Source: Rhodospirillales bacterium
Lineage (GTDB): Bacteria; Pseudomonadota; Alphaproteobacteria; BOG-932; Roseiterribacteraceae
Reading direction: 5' to 3'
Assembly (NCBI GenBank): GCA_028291345.1
Contig: JAQGIF010000260.1
Location: forward strand, 16,324 to 80,323
Length of the DNA stretch: 64,000 bases
Shown: positions 49,620 through 57,836 of the stretch, in pieces
Position numbering within the stretch: the stretch's first letter is position 1
How the letters are laid out: each line of letters opens with the position of its first letter
Translations under genes and position numbers: made by a program
Notes under the pieces: generated by a model
The model's input: only the letters and a program-made list of their open reading frames with translations
Database searches by the model: none
What the model was told of the DNA's origin: nothing

Positions 49620-49870
49620 TTACGACCTGGCCGGAAATTCATCGTCCGGTTGCGGAGGCTCGCCGCCATCGCGCGTCATCAAACGGCGAAAAGCGTCTCG
49701 ATTTCCCCTGCGCTTGCGGCCGGTGAAAAACTCGGCCGTCCGTAGCGCAGCGATTTTCTCGGCAACGGCGGTCGCGACGAATTGGTTAAGGCTGGAACAG
49801 CCAATCGCTCGGCTTCGGCCTTGATGGAGACCGGAAGACGAAGGGGATACGTCGAATCGGATGTCTTCAT
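49620..49870 (-). pseudogene. HicB-like/ribbon-helix-helix antitoxin-type small protein, frameshifted
   Basis: MKTSDSTYPLRLPVSIKAEAERLA in one frame; CSSLNQFVATAVAEKIAALRTAEFFTGRKRRGNRDAFRRLMTRDGGEPPQPDDEFPARS* in another. Confidence 0.6.
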
Positions 49871-49891
49871 TGCAACCTCCCCAAAACTTCA

Positions 49892-50968
49892 TCAGGAAGA
49901 GATACGTCCATAGCGAATGTTTTTTTCGGCCGCAGGCGATCCGCCTAGAGATCGTGTTATCGCCCGCAAAGCCCGTTGATCCATGTCCCGCGCGATGAAC
50001 ACGATGCGAGTGCGACGGTCGCCGCTAGGCCAGGCATCAAGAGGAATCGGCGGGTAAATGACGTGCTGCACGCCCTGGATGACCATTGGACCCGATAGCC
50101 CCTCGATATTCAACAGTCCTTTGACCCGCAACAGGTCTGGTCCTTTCAACGCGGCCAGCGTGTCGAGCCAGTGGTCAAGCGTTTTGGGAGAGATCGGGGT
50201 ATCCAAGGTGAAGCAGAGCGCGCGAATGTGATCGTCGTGGCGGTTAATATTGGTGTGGCCGTGATGATGATGCTTATGTCCGTCAAAGGCCTCATCATTC
50301 AACCAGCCTTGGGCGTCGAGGCTTTTGGTTTCGGGGTTATAGAGACCGATATCGAACAGCCGCGCCGCATCGACGCCGCCGTTTACCGGCATGAGAAGCG
50401 GTGTTGCGGGATTTAGGGTGAGAAGGCGTTCCGCCAGCCTACCGATGGTTTCCGCATCGGCCAGATCGGTTTTGGTCAGCACCAAACGGTCCGCCAACGC
50501 CGCCTGTTTCACCGCCTCGGGCGCACGGTCGAGCGTGTCCCAGCCATTGACGGCATCGACTGCGGTGATGACCCCATCCAAGCGGTAGCGCGCGCTCGCG
50601 ATGGGGTCGGACATCAGGCTGTTCAGGATCGGCACCGGGTCGGCGAGGCCGGTGGTTTCGATCACCACACGGTCGAATTCGGCGATCTGGCCGCGCACGC
50701 GCTTTTGGAACAAAGCGCGCAACGTGTCGATCAGGTCGCTGCGCACCGTGCAGCAGACGCAGCCGCCTTGCAGCACGACGAAATCCTCGGAAGCGCTTTC
50801 GACCAGATCGTGATCGATGCTGATCTCACCAAATTCATTGACGATGACGATCGTCCGCGACATTGCCGGCTGGCGCAGCAAGTGATTGAGAATCGTCGTC
50901 TTGCCGCTGCCGAGGAAGCCGGTCAGCAGCGTGATCGGCAGGGTGTTGGCGAAAGCAGGCGATTCCAT
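49892..50968 (-). CDS. COG0523 (CobW/ZNG1-like) GTPase with His-rich loop
   Basis: LLTGFLGSGKTTILNHLL Walker A, GGCVCCTVRSDL, GHKHHHHGHTNINRHDDH. Confidence 0.93.
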   Translation of the reverse strand: MESPAFANTLPITLLTGFLGSGKTTILNHLLRQPAMSRTIVIVNEFGEISIDHDLVESASEDFVVLQGGCVCCTVRSDLIDTLRALFQKRVRGQIAEFDRVVIETTGLADPVPILNSLMSDPIASARYRLDGVITAVDAVNGWDTLDRAPEAVKQAALADRLVLTKTDLADAETIGRLAERLLTLNPATPLLMPVNGGVDAARLFDIGLYNPETKSLDAQGWLNDEAFDGHKHHHHGHTNINRHDDHIRALCFTLDTPISPKTLDHWLDTLAALKGPDLLRVKGLLNIEGLSGPMVIQGVQHVIYPPIPLDAWPSGDRRTRIVFIARDMDQRALRAITRSLGGSPAAEKNIRYGRISS

Positions 50969-51049
50969 TCGGCGATCCTCTTCAAGGAAAAAGCCCGGCG
51001 AGATTATCGCCGGGCTTTCCCATGATAGTCAGATAGGAACGACGACGGC

Positions 51050-51967
51050 TTAAACCAGCCAATCCGGGTGCTTGGCGGCAACCATGCGGCGCATGGCAAC
51101 TCTCCAGTCGGTCTTAAACGGCCCGGTGATCGACAGCATCTTGGTTGGGTCGACCATGACGCTCTCTAGCGTGCCCTTGTCGGTATATTCCAGCTTGGGT
51201 TCCAGACCGGTCAGCTCGCCCAGATAGGCGGTCCAATCCTCGATCGCAACCGTCTCGCTACCGCCCCAATTGACGATATTCGCCGGCACAGAGGCCGATT
51301 TCAGCAAGGCCGGAATCGACGCGACGATGTCGTCTTCGTGGATCAGCGAATAGAGCGACGGCTTGTCGGGATGCAGGGCGATGGCCGCGCCATGCTTCAT
51401 CGCCAGCAGGTGGTAGTATGGCCAGCCGCCATTGTCGCCATAGGGAACGCACAGGCGGGTGATGACAGTCGGCAGGTTGAACTCGCGCGCGGCGAACCGT
51501 ACCACCGCCTCGGTCGCGATCTTGGTGATCGAGTAGGTCGTCATCATCGTGCGATGATTGTCGCCGAGCTCACTGGTTTCCTTGAGCGGATTATGCCCGT
51601 TCGCCTGATAGACACCCGTGGTCGAGCAGGCCAGGAAGCCCTTCGCCGACCGGCAGTGGCTCATCAAAAGACCGGTGCCTTCCGCGTTATTACGAAAATC
51701 CAGGTCAAAATCGTCGCCCGCGGCACGGAAGACGCCGAGATGAACGACATAGTCGAAGTCTTTGGGGATCGCCGAGAAATCACCCTTTTCCAGGTCGGCA
51801 GCGATGCATTTGACGCCAGCGGATTCGAGCGACTTGCGCTTTTCGGCATCGGAAAAGCGCGCCACGCCCCAGACCTCATTATCCTTCGCCAGAGCCTTCG
51901 CGACGACAAAGCCAACTTGGCCCGTAGGGCCGGTCACCAATATCTTATGTCCTGAGAACGACATCAT
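51050..51967 (-). CDS. NAD-dependent epimerase/dehydratase (extended SDR)
   Basis: KILVTGPTGQVGFVVAKAL nucleotide-binding motif, TTYSITKIATEAVVR (YxxxK). Confidence 0.85.
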   Translation of the reverse strand: MMSFSGHKILVTGPTGQVGFVVAKALAKDNEVWGVARFSDAEKRKSLESAGVKCIAADLEKGDFSAIPKDFDYVVHLGVFRAAGDDFDLDFRNNAEGTGLLMSHCRSAKGFLACSTTGVYQANGHNPLKETSELGDNHRTMMTTYSITKIATEAVVRFAAREFNLPTVITRLCVPYGDNGGWPYYHLLAMKHGAAIALHPDKPSLYSLIHEDDIVASIPALLKSASVPANIVNWGGSETVAIEDWTAYLGELTGLEPKLEYTDKGTLESVMVDPTKMLSITGPFKTDWRVAMRRMVAAKHPDWLV

Positions 51968-51989
51968 TTCCTCCATTGAATGTTTGTTA

Positions 51990-52880
51990 TCATGCTGGGA
52001 CGACGCCCAGCCGTTCGGCAATGCCCAAAATCTTCCGCGCCAATTTCAAATGTGGCATGTCGATCATCTTGCCCTCCATGCCCACTGTGCCGAGGCCCGG
52101 GTTGGCGGCGAAGGCATCGACCACGCGCTTGGCGAAGGCGATCTCCTCCGGTTTTGGGGTAAAGGCCTCGTTGATGATCGCGATCTGATCGGGATGGATC
52201 GCGATCTTGCCCTGGAAACCAGCGCGGCGCACCCGCTTGGCTTCTTCTTCCAGGCCCGCGGGATTGCGGAAGTTAGTATAGACCGTGTCGATCGCCGCGG
52301 CATCGGCAGCAGCCGCGGCGGCGAGGCACAGGGTCCGCGCCAACTCATAGAGCGGATCGTATTTGCCGTCGGCGTCGCGATTCGCGCTGGCACCAACCAC
52401 TGCCGCAATATCTTCAGCACCCCATGTCATCAGGGTCATGCGCGGGCTGGCCGTGGCATAGGTGCCGAGCGCGAACAGTGATTTTGCCGTCTCGGTCGCC
52501 ACCGGGATGATCTTGATGCCGCCCACCGGCAGGCCGGACGCGGTTTCCAGCGCGCTCAGGTAATTATCCAGCAAGGTAACGTCCGCGCCGGAATCCGGCT
52601 TGGGCAGCATGATGCCGTCGGGCCGGCCCGCCACCACCCCCACCAGATCGGGCAGGCCCTGCGGCGAAGACAGAGCATTGATCCGGACCCACAATTCCCG
52701 CTGAGTCCGATCGGGCGTGGCGGTCAGGAATTCACGAACCGCGTCACGAGCGACGGATTTGCGCGGCTCGGCGATCGAATCCTCGAGGTCGAGGATGACG
52801 AGATCGGCGCCGGAGGCCGACGCCTTTTCCATCTTCCGGTCGCTGTCGCCCGGGGCGAACAGCAGCGAACGCGGGATCAT
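51990..52880 (-). CDS. HpcH/HpaI aldolase/CitE-like CoA ester lyase
   Basis: [75 protein letters not shown]. Confidence 0.9.
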   Translation of the reverse strand: MIPRSLLFAPGDSDRKMEKASASGADLVILDLEDSIAEPRKSVARDAVREFLTATPDRTQRELWVRINALSSPQGLPDLVGVVAGRPDGIMLPKPDSGADVTLLDNYLSALETASGLPVGGIKIIPVATETAKSLFALGTYATASPRMTLMTWGAEDIAAVVGASANRDADGKYDPLYELARTLCLAAAAAADAAAIDTVYTNFRNPAGLEEEAKRVRRAGFQGKIAIHPDQIAIINEAFTPKPEEIAFAKRVVDAFAANPGLGTVGMEGKMIDMPHLKLARKILGIAERLGVVPA

Positions 52881-53332
52881 GCCGGCTTCTTTTTCATCAG
52901 GGCCGAGCGGCGGCAATAGGCGACTTCCTCGCCCTTCTGGTTGAAGCTGCGATGTTCGAACACGACGATGCCGTCATTCGGGCGCGACTTGCTCTCGCGC
53001 TTCTCAAGCACAACCGTCTCGCTGCGCAGCGTGTCGCCGATGCGGACCGGCTTCGGGAACTTAACGCCATCCATGCCCAGATTGGCGACCGTGGTTCCCA
53101 AGGTGGTGTCGCCGACCGACACGCCGATCATCAGGCCGAAGGTGAAGATGCTGTTGACCAGAATCTCGCCGAACTCGCTGTTCTCCTTGCAGAACTCGAT
53201 ATCCAGATGCAACGGCTGCGGATTATGGGTCAGTGTCGTGAACAGGAGATTGTCGGTTTCGGTTACCGTGCGCCGTATGTCGTGGACGAATTTGTGCCCG
53301 ATCTCGAGTTCGTCGAAATAAAGACCAGCCAT
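52877..53332 (-). CDS. MaoC-family dehydratase
   Basis: [61 protein letters not shown] overlap with the lyase. Confidence 0.88.
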   Translation of the reverse strand: MAGLYFDELEIGHKFVHDIRRTVTETDNLLFTTLTHNPQPLHLDIEFCKENSEFGEILVNSIFTFGLMIGVSVGDTTLGTTVANLGMDGVKFPKPVRIGDTLRSETVVLEKRESKSRPNDGIVVFEHRSFNQKGEEVAYCRRSALMKKKPA

Positions 53333-53349
53333 GAAACATTCCCTCTTTT

Positions 53350-54288
53350 TTAGAATCCGACCTGATCGGCGCCCTTGAGCTGCAGCAATGCTCGTGCCTC
53401 GTCCGGCGTCGCGATTTCGAGGCTGAGTTCCTCTAGGATGCGGCGGATCTTGCCGACCTGCTCGGCATTGGATTTGGCGAGCTGGCCTTTGCCGACATAG
53501 ATGCTGTCTTCGATGCCGACCCGCACATTGCCGCCCAGCAGGGCCGCCTGGGTGACGAAGCTCATCTGGTGGCGGCCGGCGGCGAGAACCGACCATTGAT
53601 ACTGATCGCCGAACAGCTTGTCGGCAATACGGCGCATATGGCCAAGATTTTCGGCATCGGCGCCGATGCCGCCCAATATGCCGAAGATCGACTGGATGAA
53701 CAGAGGTCCCTTCACCAACCCACGATCGAGGAAGTGCGCCAGATTATAAAGGTGGCCGATGTCGTAGCATTCGAACTCGAACTTGGTGCCGCAGCCCTCG
53801 CCCAGGGTCTTCAGCACATATTCGATATCCTTGAATGTATTCCGGAAGATGAAATCGCGGGTCATCTCCAGATAGGCCGGCTCCCATTCATGCTGCCACT
53901 GGCGCGGCTTATCCAGCGCCTGATACAGGCCAAAGTTGATCGAGCCCATATTGAGCGAGGCCATTTCCGGCTTGGTCGCGACCGCTGCGGCGATGCGTTC
54001 GTCCAGGCTCATGCCATGGCCGCCGCCGGTGGTGATGTTGATAACAGCGTCGGTTGTCTGCTTGATGCGCGGCAGGAACTCCATGAACACCGCCGGGTCG
54101 GGCGTCGGCCGGCCATCGACCGGGTTGCGCGCATGCAGATGCAGGATCGAAGCGCCCGCCTCCCAGGCGCCGATCGCACCTTCGGCGATCTCATTCGGGG
54201 TGATCGGCAGATAGGGTGTCATCGACGGCGTATGGATCGAGCCGGTGACGGCGCAGGTGATGATCACCTTGCGGCTTTGCGAAGCCAT
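53350..54288 (-). CDS. BKACE family (3-keto-5-aminohexanoate cleavage enzyme-like)
   Basis: [58 protein letters not shown]. Confidence 0.93.
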   Translation of the reverse strand: MASQSRKVIITCAVTGSIHTPSMTPYLPITPNEIAEGAIGAWEAGASILHLHARNPVDGRPTPDPAVFMEFLPRIKQTTDAVINITTGGGHGMSLDERIAAAVATKPEMASLNMGSINFGLYQALDKPRQWQHEWEPAYLEMTRDFIFRNTFKDIEYVLKTLGEGCGTKFEFECYDIGHLYNLAHFLDRGLVKGPLFIQSIFGILGGIGADAENLGHMRRIADKLFGDQYQWSVLAAGRHQMSFVTQAALLGGNVRVGIEDSIYVGKGQLAKSNAEQVGKIRRILEELSLEIATPDEARALLQLKGADQVGF

Positions 54289-54466
54289 GAAATGTCCTTC
54301 CCTTAACAAGCGAAATAGAGAACTGTCCGTATCGAGAGCGGTGTTCGTTAACGAGAACGGGCAGAGGCTGCGGGTCTCGACGAATTCTTCACGCGCAAAC
54401 TATTCATTCGCGCGCCGGATCGCCAGCCCCCAAAATCAGAAACGGGATTACGACAGGGGAATCAGG

Positions 54467-54919
54467 ATGGGAATGGATATTTTGGAGCGGCTCACCGCGG
54501 TTGAGGAGATCAAGCAGCTGAAGGCCCGCTATTTCCGGAGCATGGACACGAAAGACTGGGCCGGGCTGGAAGCCGTATTCTGCCCTGACGCGGAATTGGA
54601 TATGCGCGGCGAGGCCGCCGACAAAAGCAAGGCGGCCGAGGGGCTGGTCATCGGGGCGGCGAAGATCATGCCATTCATCCGCAACGCTGTGACCGATCTG
54701 GTGACCGTCCATCATGGCCATATGCCCGAGATCGAAATCACATCGCCGACGACGGCCAAGGCGATCTGGGCGATGGAGGATCTACTGCGTTGGCCGGAAG
54801 GCGCCGCGCTGAAGACGCTCCACGGTTTCGGTCATTATCACGAGACCTATCGCCGGCTGGAGGATGGCTGGCACATCCAGACATCGACCCTGACGCGGCT
54901 GCGGGTCGATATCACCTGA
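54467..54919 (+). CDS. NTF2-like/SnoaL-like protein
   Basis: EEIKQLKARYFRSMDTKDWAGLEAVFCPDAELD, GFGHYHETYRRLEDGWHIQTSTLTRLRVD. Confidence 0.85.
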   Translation: MGMDILERLTAVEEIKQLKARYFRSMDTKDWAGLEAVFCPDAELDMRGEAADKSKAAEGLVIGAAKIMPFIRNAVTDLVTVHHGHMPEIEITSPTTAKAIWAMEDLLRWPEGAALKTLHGFGHYHETYRRLEDGWHIQTSTLTRLRVDIT

Positions 54920-54941
54920 TATTGGGTGGATGGTGTGCCGG

Positions 54942-55667
54942 CTACTGGACCACTTCGTCGGGCTCCAGTCCCCAAAGCTCGTCGCGTTTCAGCCAGCCTT
55001 TATAGCCCCCGGCCTTGAGCTCACACCAGGATGGGTTGCAACGGGACATCGCCGCGACGACGCCGGGTTCTAGCTGGGCGACCACACCGCTGGCCGGATC
55101 GGGGTCACGGTGGAGGTTTCGGATCTCGCCTGTGATGAGGACGCTGCGCCGCCCGGTCAGCATCTGCTGGTGAACCCAGCCTTCGGTGCCGTCGAAAGTA
55201 TGGACTTTCCGCCAGATGTCGAACGACGCCACGATCTCGACCGGCAGGCCCCGCCGCATGAACACCCACTGGATTGGAAAATCCTCGTTGGGGCCGCTGC
55301 GCAGATTGACCTTCTCGGCCCGCAGCGATGCAAAATGGGGCGCGGCTTTCGTTTCGACCGGCTTCGCCGCGGCGCCTTTATCGTCAGCTGGTTTTGTCTG
55401 CGGAGCCTCGACGGGAACGGGCTGAGCGGCAGCCGACGGTTGAGCCGGTTTGCCGGCCGGGGCTTTGATTGGGGGAATTTTGGTTTTGCCGGGCGCCGCC
55501 TTGCTGTCCTTATGGGCGTGCTTGGCCGGACCGGTCTTTTTAGGGATTGGCTTTGCCGCCGACGAAGGCGCAGAGCGCGGTCCCGCCTCCTCCGGCGCAG
55601 CGAAGGCAGGCGGCGCCACCAGGATCAACGCAAGGCCGACACATAATTGCGCAATGGAACGGCTCAC
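54942..55667 (-). CDS. Secreted SH3-domain protein
   Basis: Signal peptide, Pro/Ala/Lys-rich linker, SLRAEKVNLRSGPNEDFPIQWVFMRRGLPVEIVASFDIWRKVHTFDGTEGWVHQQML bacterial SH3. Confidence 0.85.
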   Translation of the reverse strand: MSRSIAQLCVGLALILVAPPAFAAPEEAGPRSAPSSAAKPIPKKTGPAKHAHKDSKAAPGKTKIPPIKAPAGKPAQPSAAAQPVPVEAPQTKPADDKGAAAKPVETKAAPHFASLRAEKVNLRSGPNEDFPIQWVFMRRGLPVEIVASFDIWRKVHTFDGTEGWVHQQMLTGRRSVLITGEIRNLHRDPDPASGVVAQLEPGVVAAMSRCNPSWCELKAGGYKGWLKRDELWGLEPDEVVQ

Positions 55668-55811
55668 CCGGGCTCCCCCGATTCGGGATGTTCATATCCA
55701 CGAAATCTTGGGCAAGAGGCAGACCGAGAGCAAGCGATATGAGAGATGGCCGCTCCGCGCGCGTATCTGATTTCGTTCAGCCCCGTTACCTTTAGCCCCA
55801 TTAGGCCTTAT

Positions 55812-57728
55812 TCAGTAAGCAAGCGTGACCGCGACATGCCCAAACTGGCTCGTGTCGGCGAAGCCCGGCAGCTTGCGCAGTTGGAAGCCGTAATCGAGAT
55901 CCAGCCGGACGTTCTGATCCGGCCCGGCAATCATGTGATAACCGAGGCCCACGCTCTCCAACTGTGCGCTGCTGGGCGTACTGGGTATCTGGACGTTGTT
56001 CGACACGCTGCCGTAGTCGTAGAAGACACCGATCTGGCTCTGATCGTTCCACGGGCTGTTGGTGTCGAGGAACAGCTTTGCCAGGCTGAAAGCCGGCGAG
56101 CGCAGCTCTTCGCTGATCAGCACGCCCTGCGAGCCGTTCGCGGCACGCTCATCATAGCCGCGCACGCTGGCGGCGCCACCGGCGCCCAACTCCTCACTCG
56201 GTACCAGATTGCCGTCGGCGACCTGCGCGACCAGCTTTGTGATCGAGGTAACGCCTCCGAACCAGCCCAGGCTTTTCGCCAGGTCGCTGCCGAGCGGCAG
56301 ACCGGTGACGCGGGTGATCACCAGATGGTCGTACAGATAATCGGAATGAGCGTCAGCCGAACCGGTCTGCTGCTGAAAGAAGATCGTCTTGTTCAGGTCT
56401 GTGATGCCGCCTGGGCTGTAGGTCAGCACGTTGATGAGTTGCGTCTGGCCATAATCATCCCGTAGGGTCGCGTCATATTGTATGACGAACTGATCGACTT
56501 CGGTCGTAATGTTGGAGACCGCGAACCCGCCGAATTCCAGGTTATTGTTGCTGGTTTTGAATTCGTATCCGAACTCGAGATGCTCATCGAATTTGCGGGT
56601 CGAGGGCAAGCGCATAGAATAACGAATGCCGGCCGATCCATCCGTACCGACGATGCCGACATTCGGCCCCAGCAGCGGCGACGCTTGGAGGTAATAGCCG
56701 TAGACGATGATTTTATCGCGCCACGGCAATGCCATGGCATAGTTGATCGAGTGGCCGATGAAGGACGGATGGTCTTCTTTCCCCGCGAATTGCTCGCGAT
56801 TGTGCCAGAAATCGTCGCTGGACTGGAACTGGTACGACAATTGGTCGTCGTGCCAGAAGGCGTTGCCCCAGATGAAACCCAGATCCCAGCGGTCATGCCC
56901 GATGACCGGCGTGCCCGAATTGGAATAGCCGGCATAGAAGCGGGCCGGGAATTTTTCCTGAATGGTATCGACGGTCAGGTCGGTAACGCCGGGCTGAACG
57001 CCGCGGCTGGCTACGATATTGACCAGGCGGAACGGGTTCTGGTTGATCCAGTTCTTGTCTTCCTCCAGATCGCCGATATTGATCCGGTCGCCGGGATTGA
57101 GGCGCACCTGACTCTCCAGGAATTCGCTGGTGAACCAATAGTTGCCCCTGGCAACAACCTTACCTAGACGGGATTCAGCCACGACGACCTGAACCACGCC
57201 GTTGGTCACATCCTGACCGGCCGGCACGGACACATCGACGAAGGGGTATTTCTTTTCCCGATACCAATTGGCGATGAGGGCGCCGAGATCGCGGATCCCA
57301 CCTTGCGTCAATGGCTTGCCGAGGAACGCGGCCAACTGGTCATGGATGGCCGGATCGTCCAGCATCGGCAGGTTTTTCGTGACCACACCCTCACCAGTGA
57401 CACCGCCCGGCTGTAACGCCTTGACGTTGTCGATAAATACCAGCCCCCCCAGATTGGGCAGTATCACCCGATCCGCGGCGGGAGCGGCTGGCGTTTTCGG
57501 GGTGGGGCCCTCCACAGTCGAGGTATCCGGTGACTGTGGGGCCGATTGCGGGGTAAAGCGCGGATCGTTGTCAATCCCCAACAACGCGGGGACGAGCGAC
57601 ATCGACGCGACCTGTGACCCGAGATGTGGGTTGGTCTGCTGCGCGTAAGCGTGCGGACCGGCAATGCCGCCAAGGAGCAGGGCGGATCCAATCACCCGAG
57701 CGGGTCCGAGGTAGGGGAAGAGAATCAT
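55812..57728 (-). CDS. ShlB/FhaC/HecB-type TpsB transporter (POTRA plus beta-barrel)
   Basis: POTRA-like DVSVPAGQDVTNGVVQVVVAESRLGKV, GASRGVQPG-type repeats, RLDLDYGFQLRKLPGFADTSQFGHVAVTLAY barrel end; start set at MILFPYLGP. Confidence 0.88.
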   Translation of the reverse strand: MILFPYLGPARVIGSALLLGGIAGPHAYAQQTNPHLGSQVASMSLVPALLGIDNDPRFTPQSAPQSPDTSTVEGPTPKTPAAPAADRVILPNLGGLVFIDNVKALQPGGVTGEGVVTKNLPMLDDPAIHDQLAAFLGKPLTQGGIRDLGALIANWYREKKYPFVDVSVPAGQDVTNGVVQVVVAESRLGKVVARGNYWFTSEFLESQVRLNPGDRINIGDLEEDKNWINQNPFRLVNIVASRGVQPGVTDLTVDTIQEKFPARFYAGYSNSGTPVIGHDRWDLGFIWGNAFWHDDQLSYQFQSSDDFWHNREQFAGKEDHPSFIGHSINYAMALPWRDKIIVYGYYLQASPLLGPNVGIVGTDGSAGIRYSMRLPSTRKFDEHLEFGYEFKTSNNNLEFGGFAVSNITTEVDQFVIQYDATLRDDYGQTQLINVLTYSPGGITDLNKTIFFQQQTGSADAHSDYLYDHLVITRVTGLPLGSDLAKSLGWFGGVTSITKLVAQVADGNLVPSEELGAGGAASVRGYDERAANGSQGVLISEELRSPAFSLAKLFLDTNSPWNDQSQIGVFYDYGSVSNNVQIPSTPSSAQLESVGLGYHMIAGPDQNVRLDLDYGFQLRKLPGFADTSQFGHVAVTLAY

Positions 57729-57836
57729 CGTGCTAGGCACTTCCAGATTTATCGATTTCAATATCGAAAGACTTAAAAACTGTAGGCCGGACATTTCACC
57801 ACGGAAGTATCCGCCGTTTAAGTTAACTCTGCCGAT

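Noticed and set aside
49475-49669. Minus-strand 64-aa ORF following the broken antitoxin-like gene, considered as its toxin
   Set aside because: No recognisable toxin fold or motif; overlap alone is not enough.
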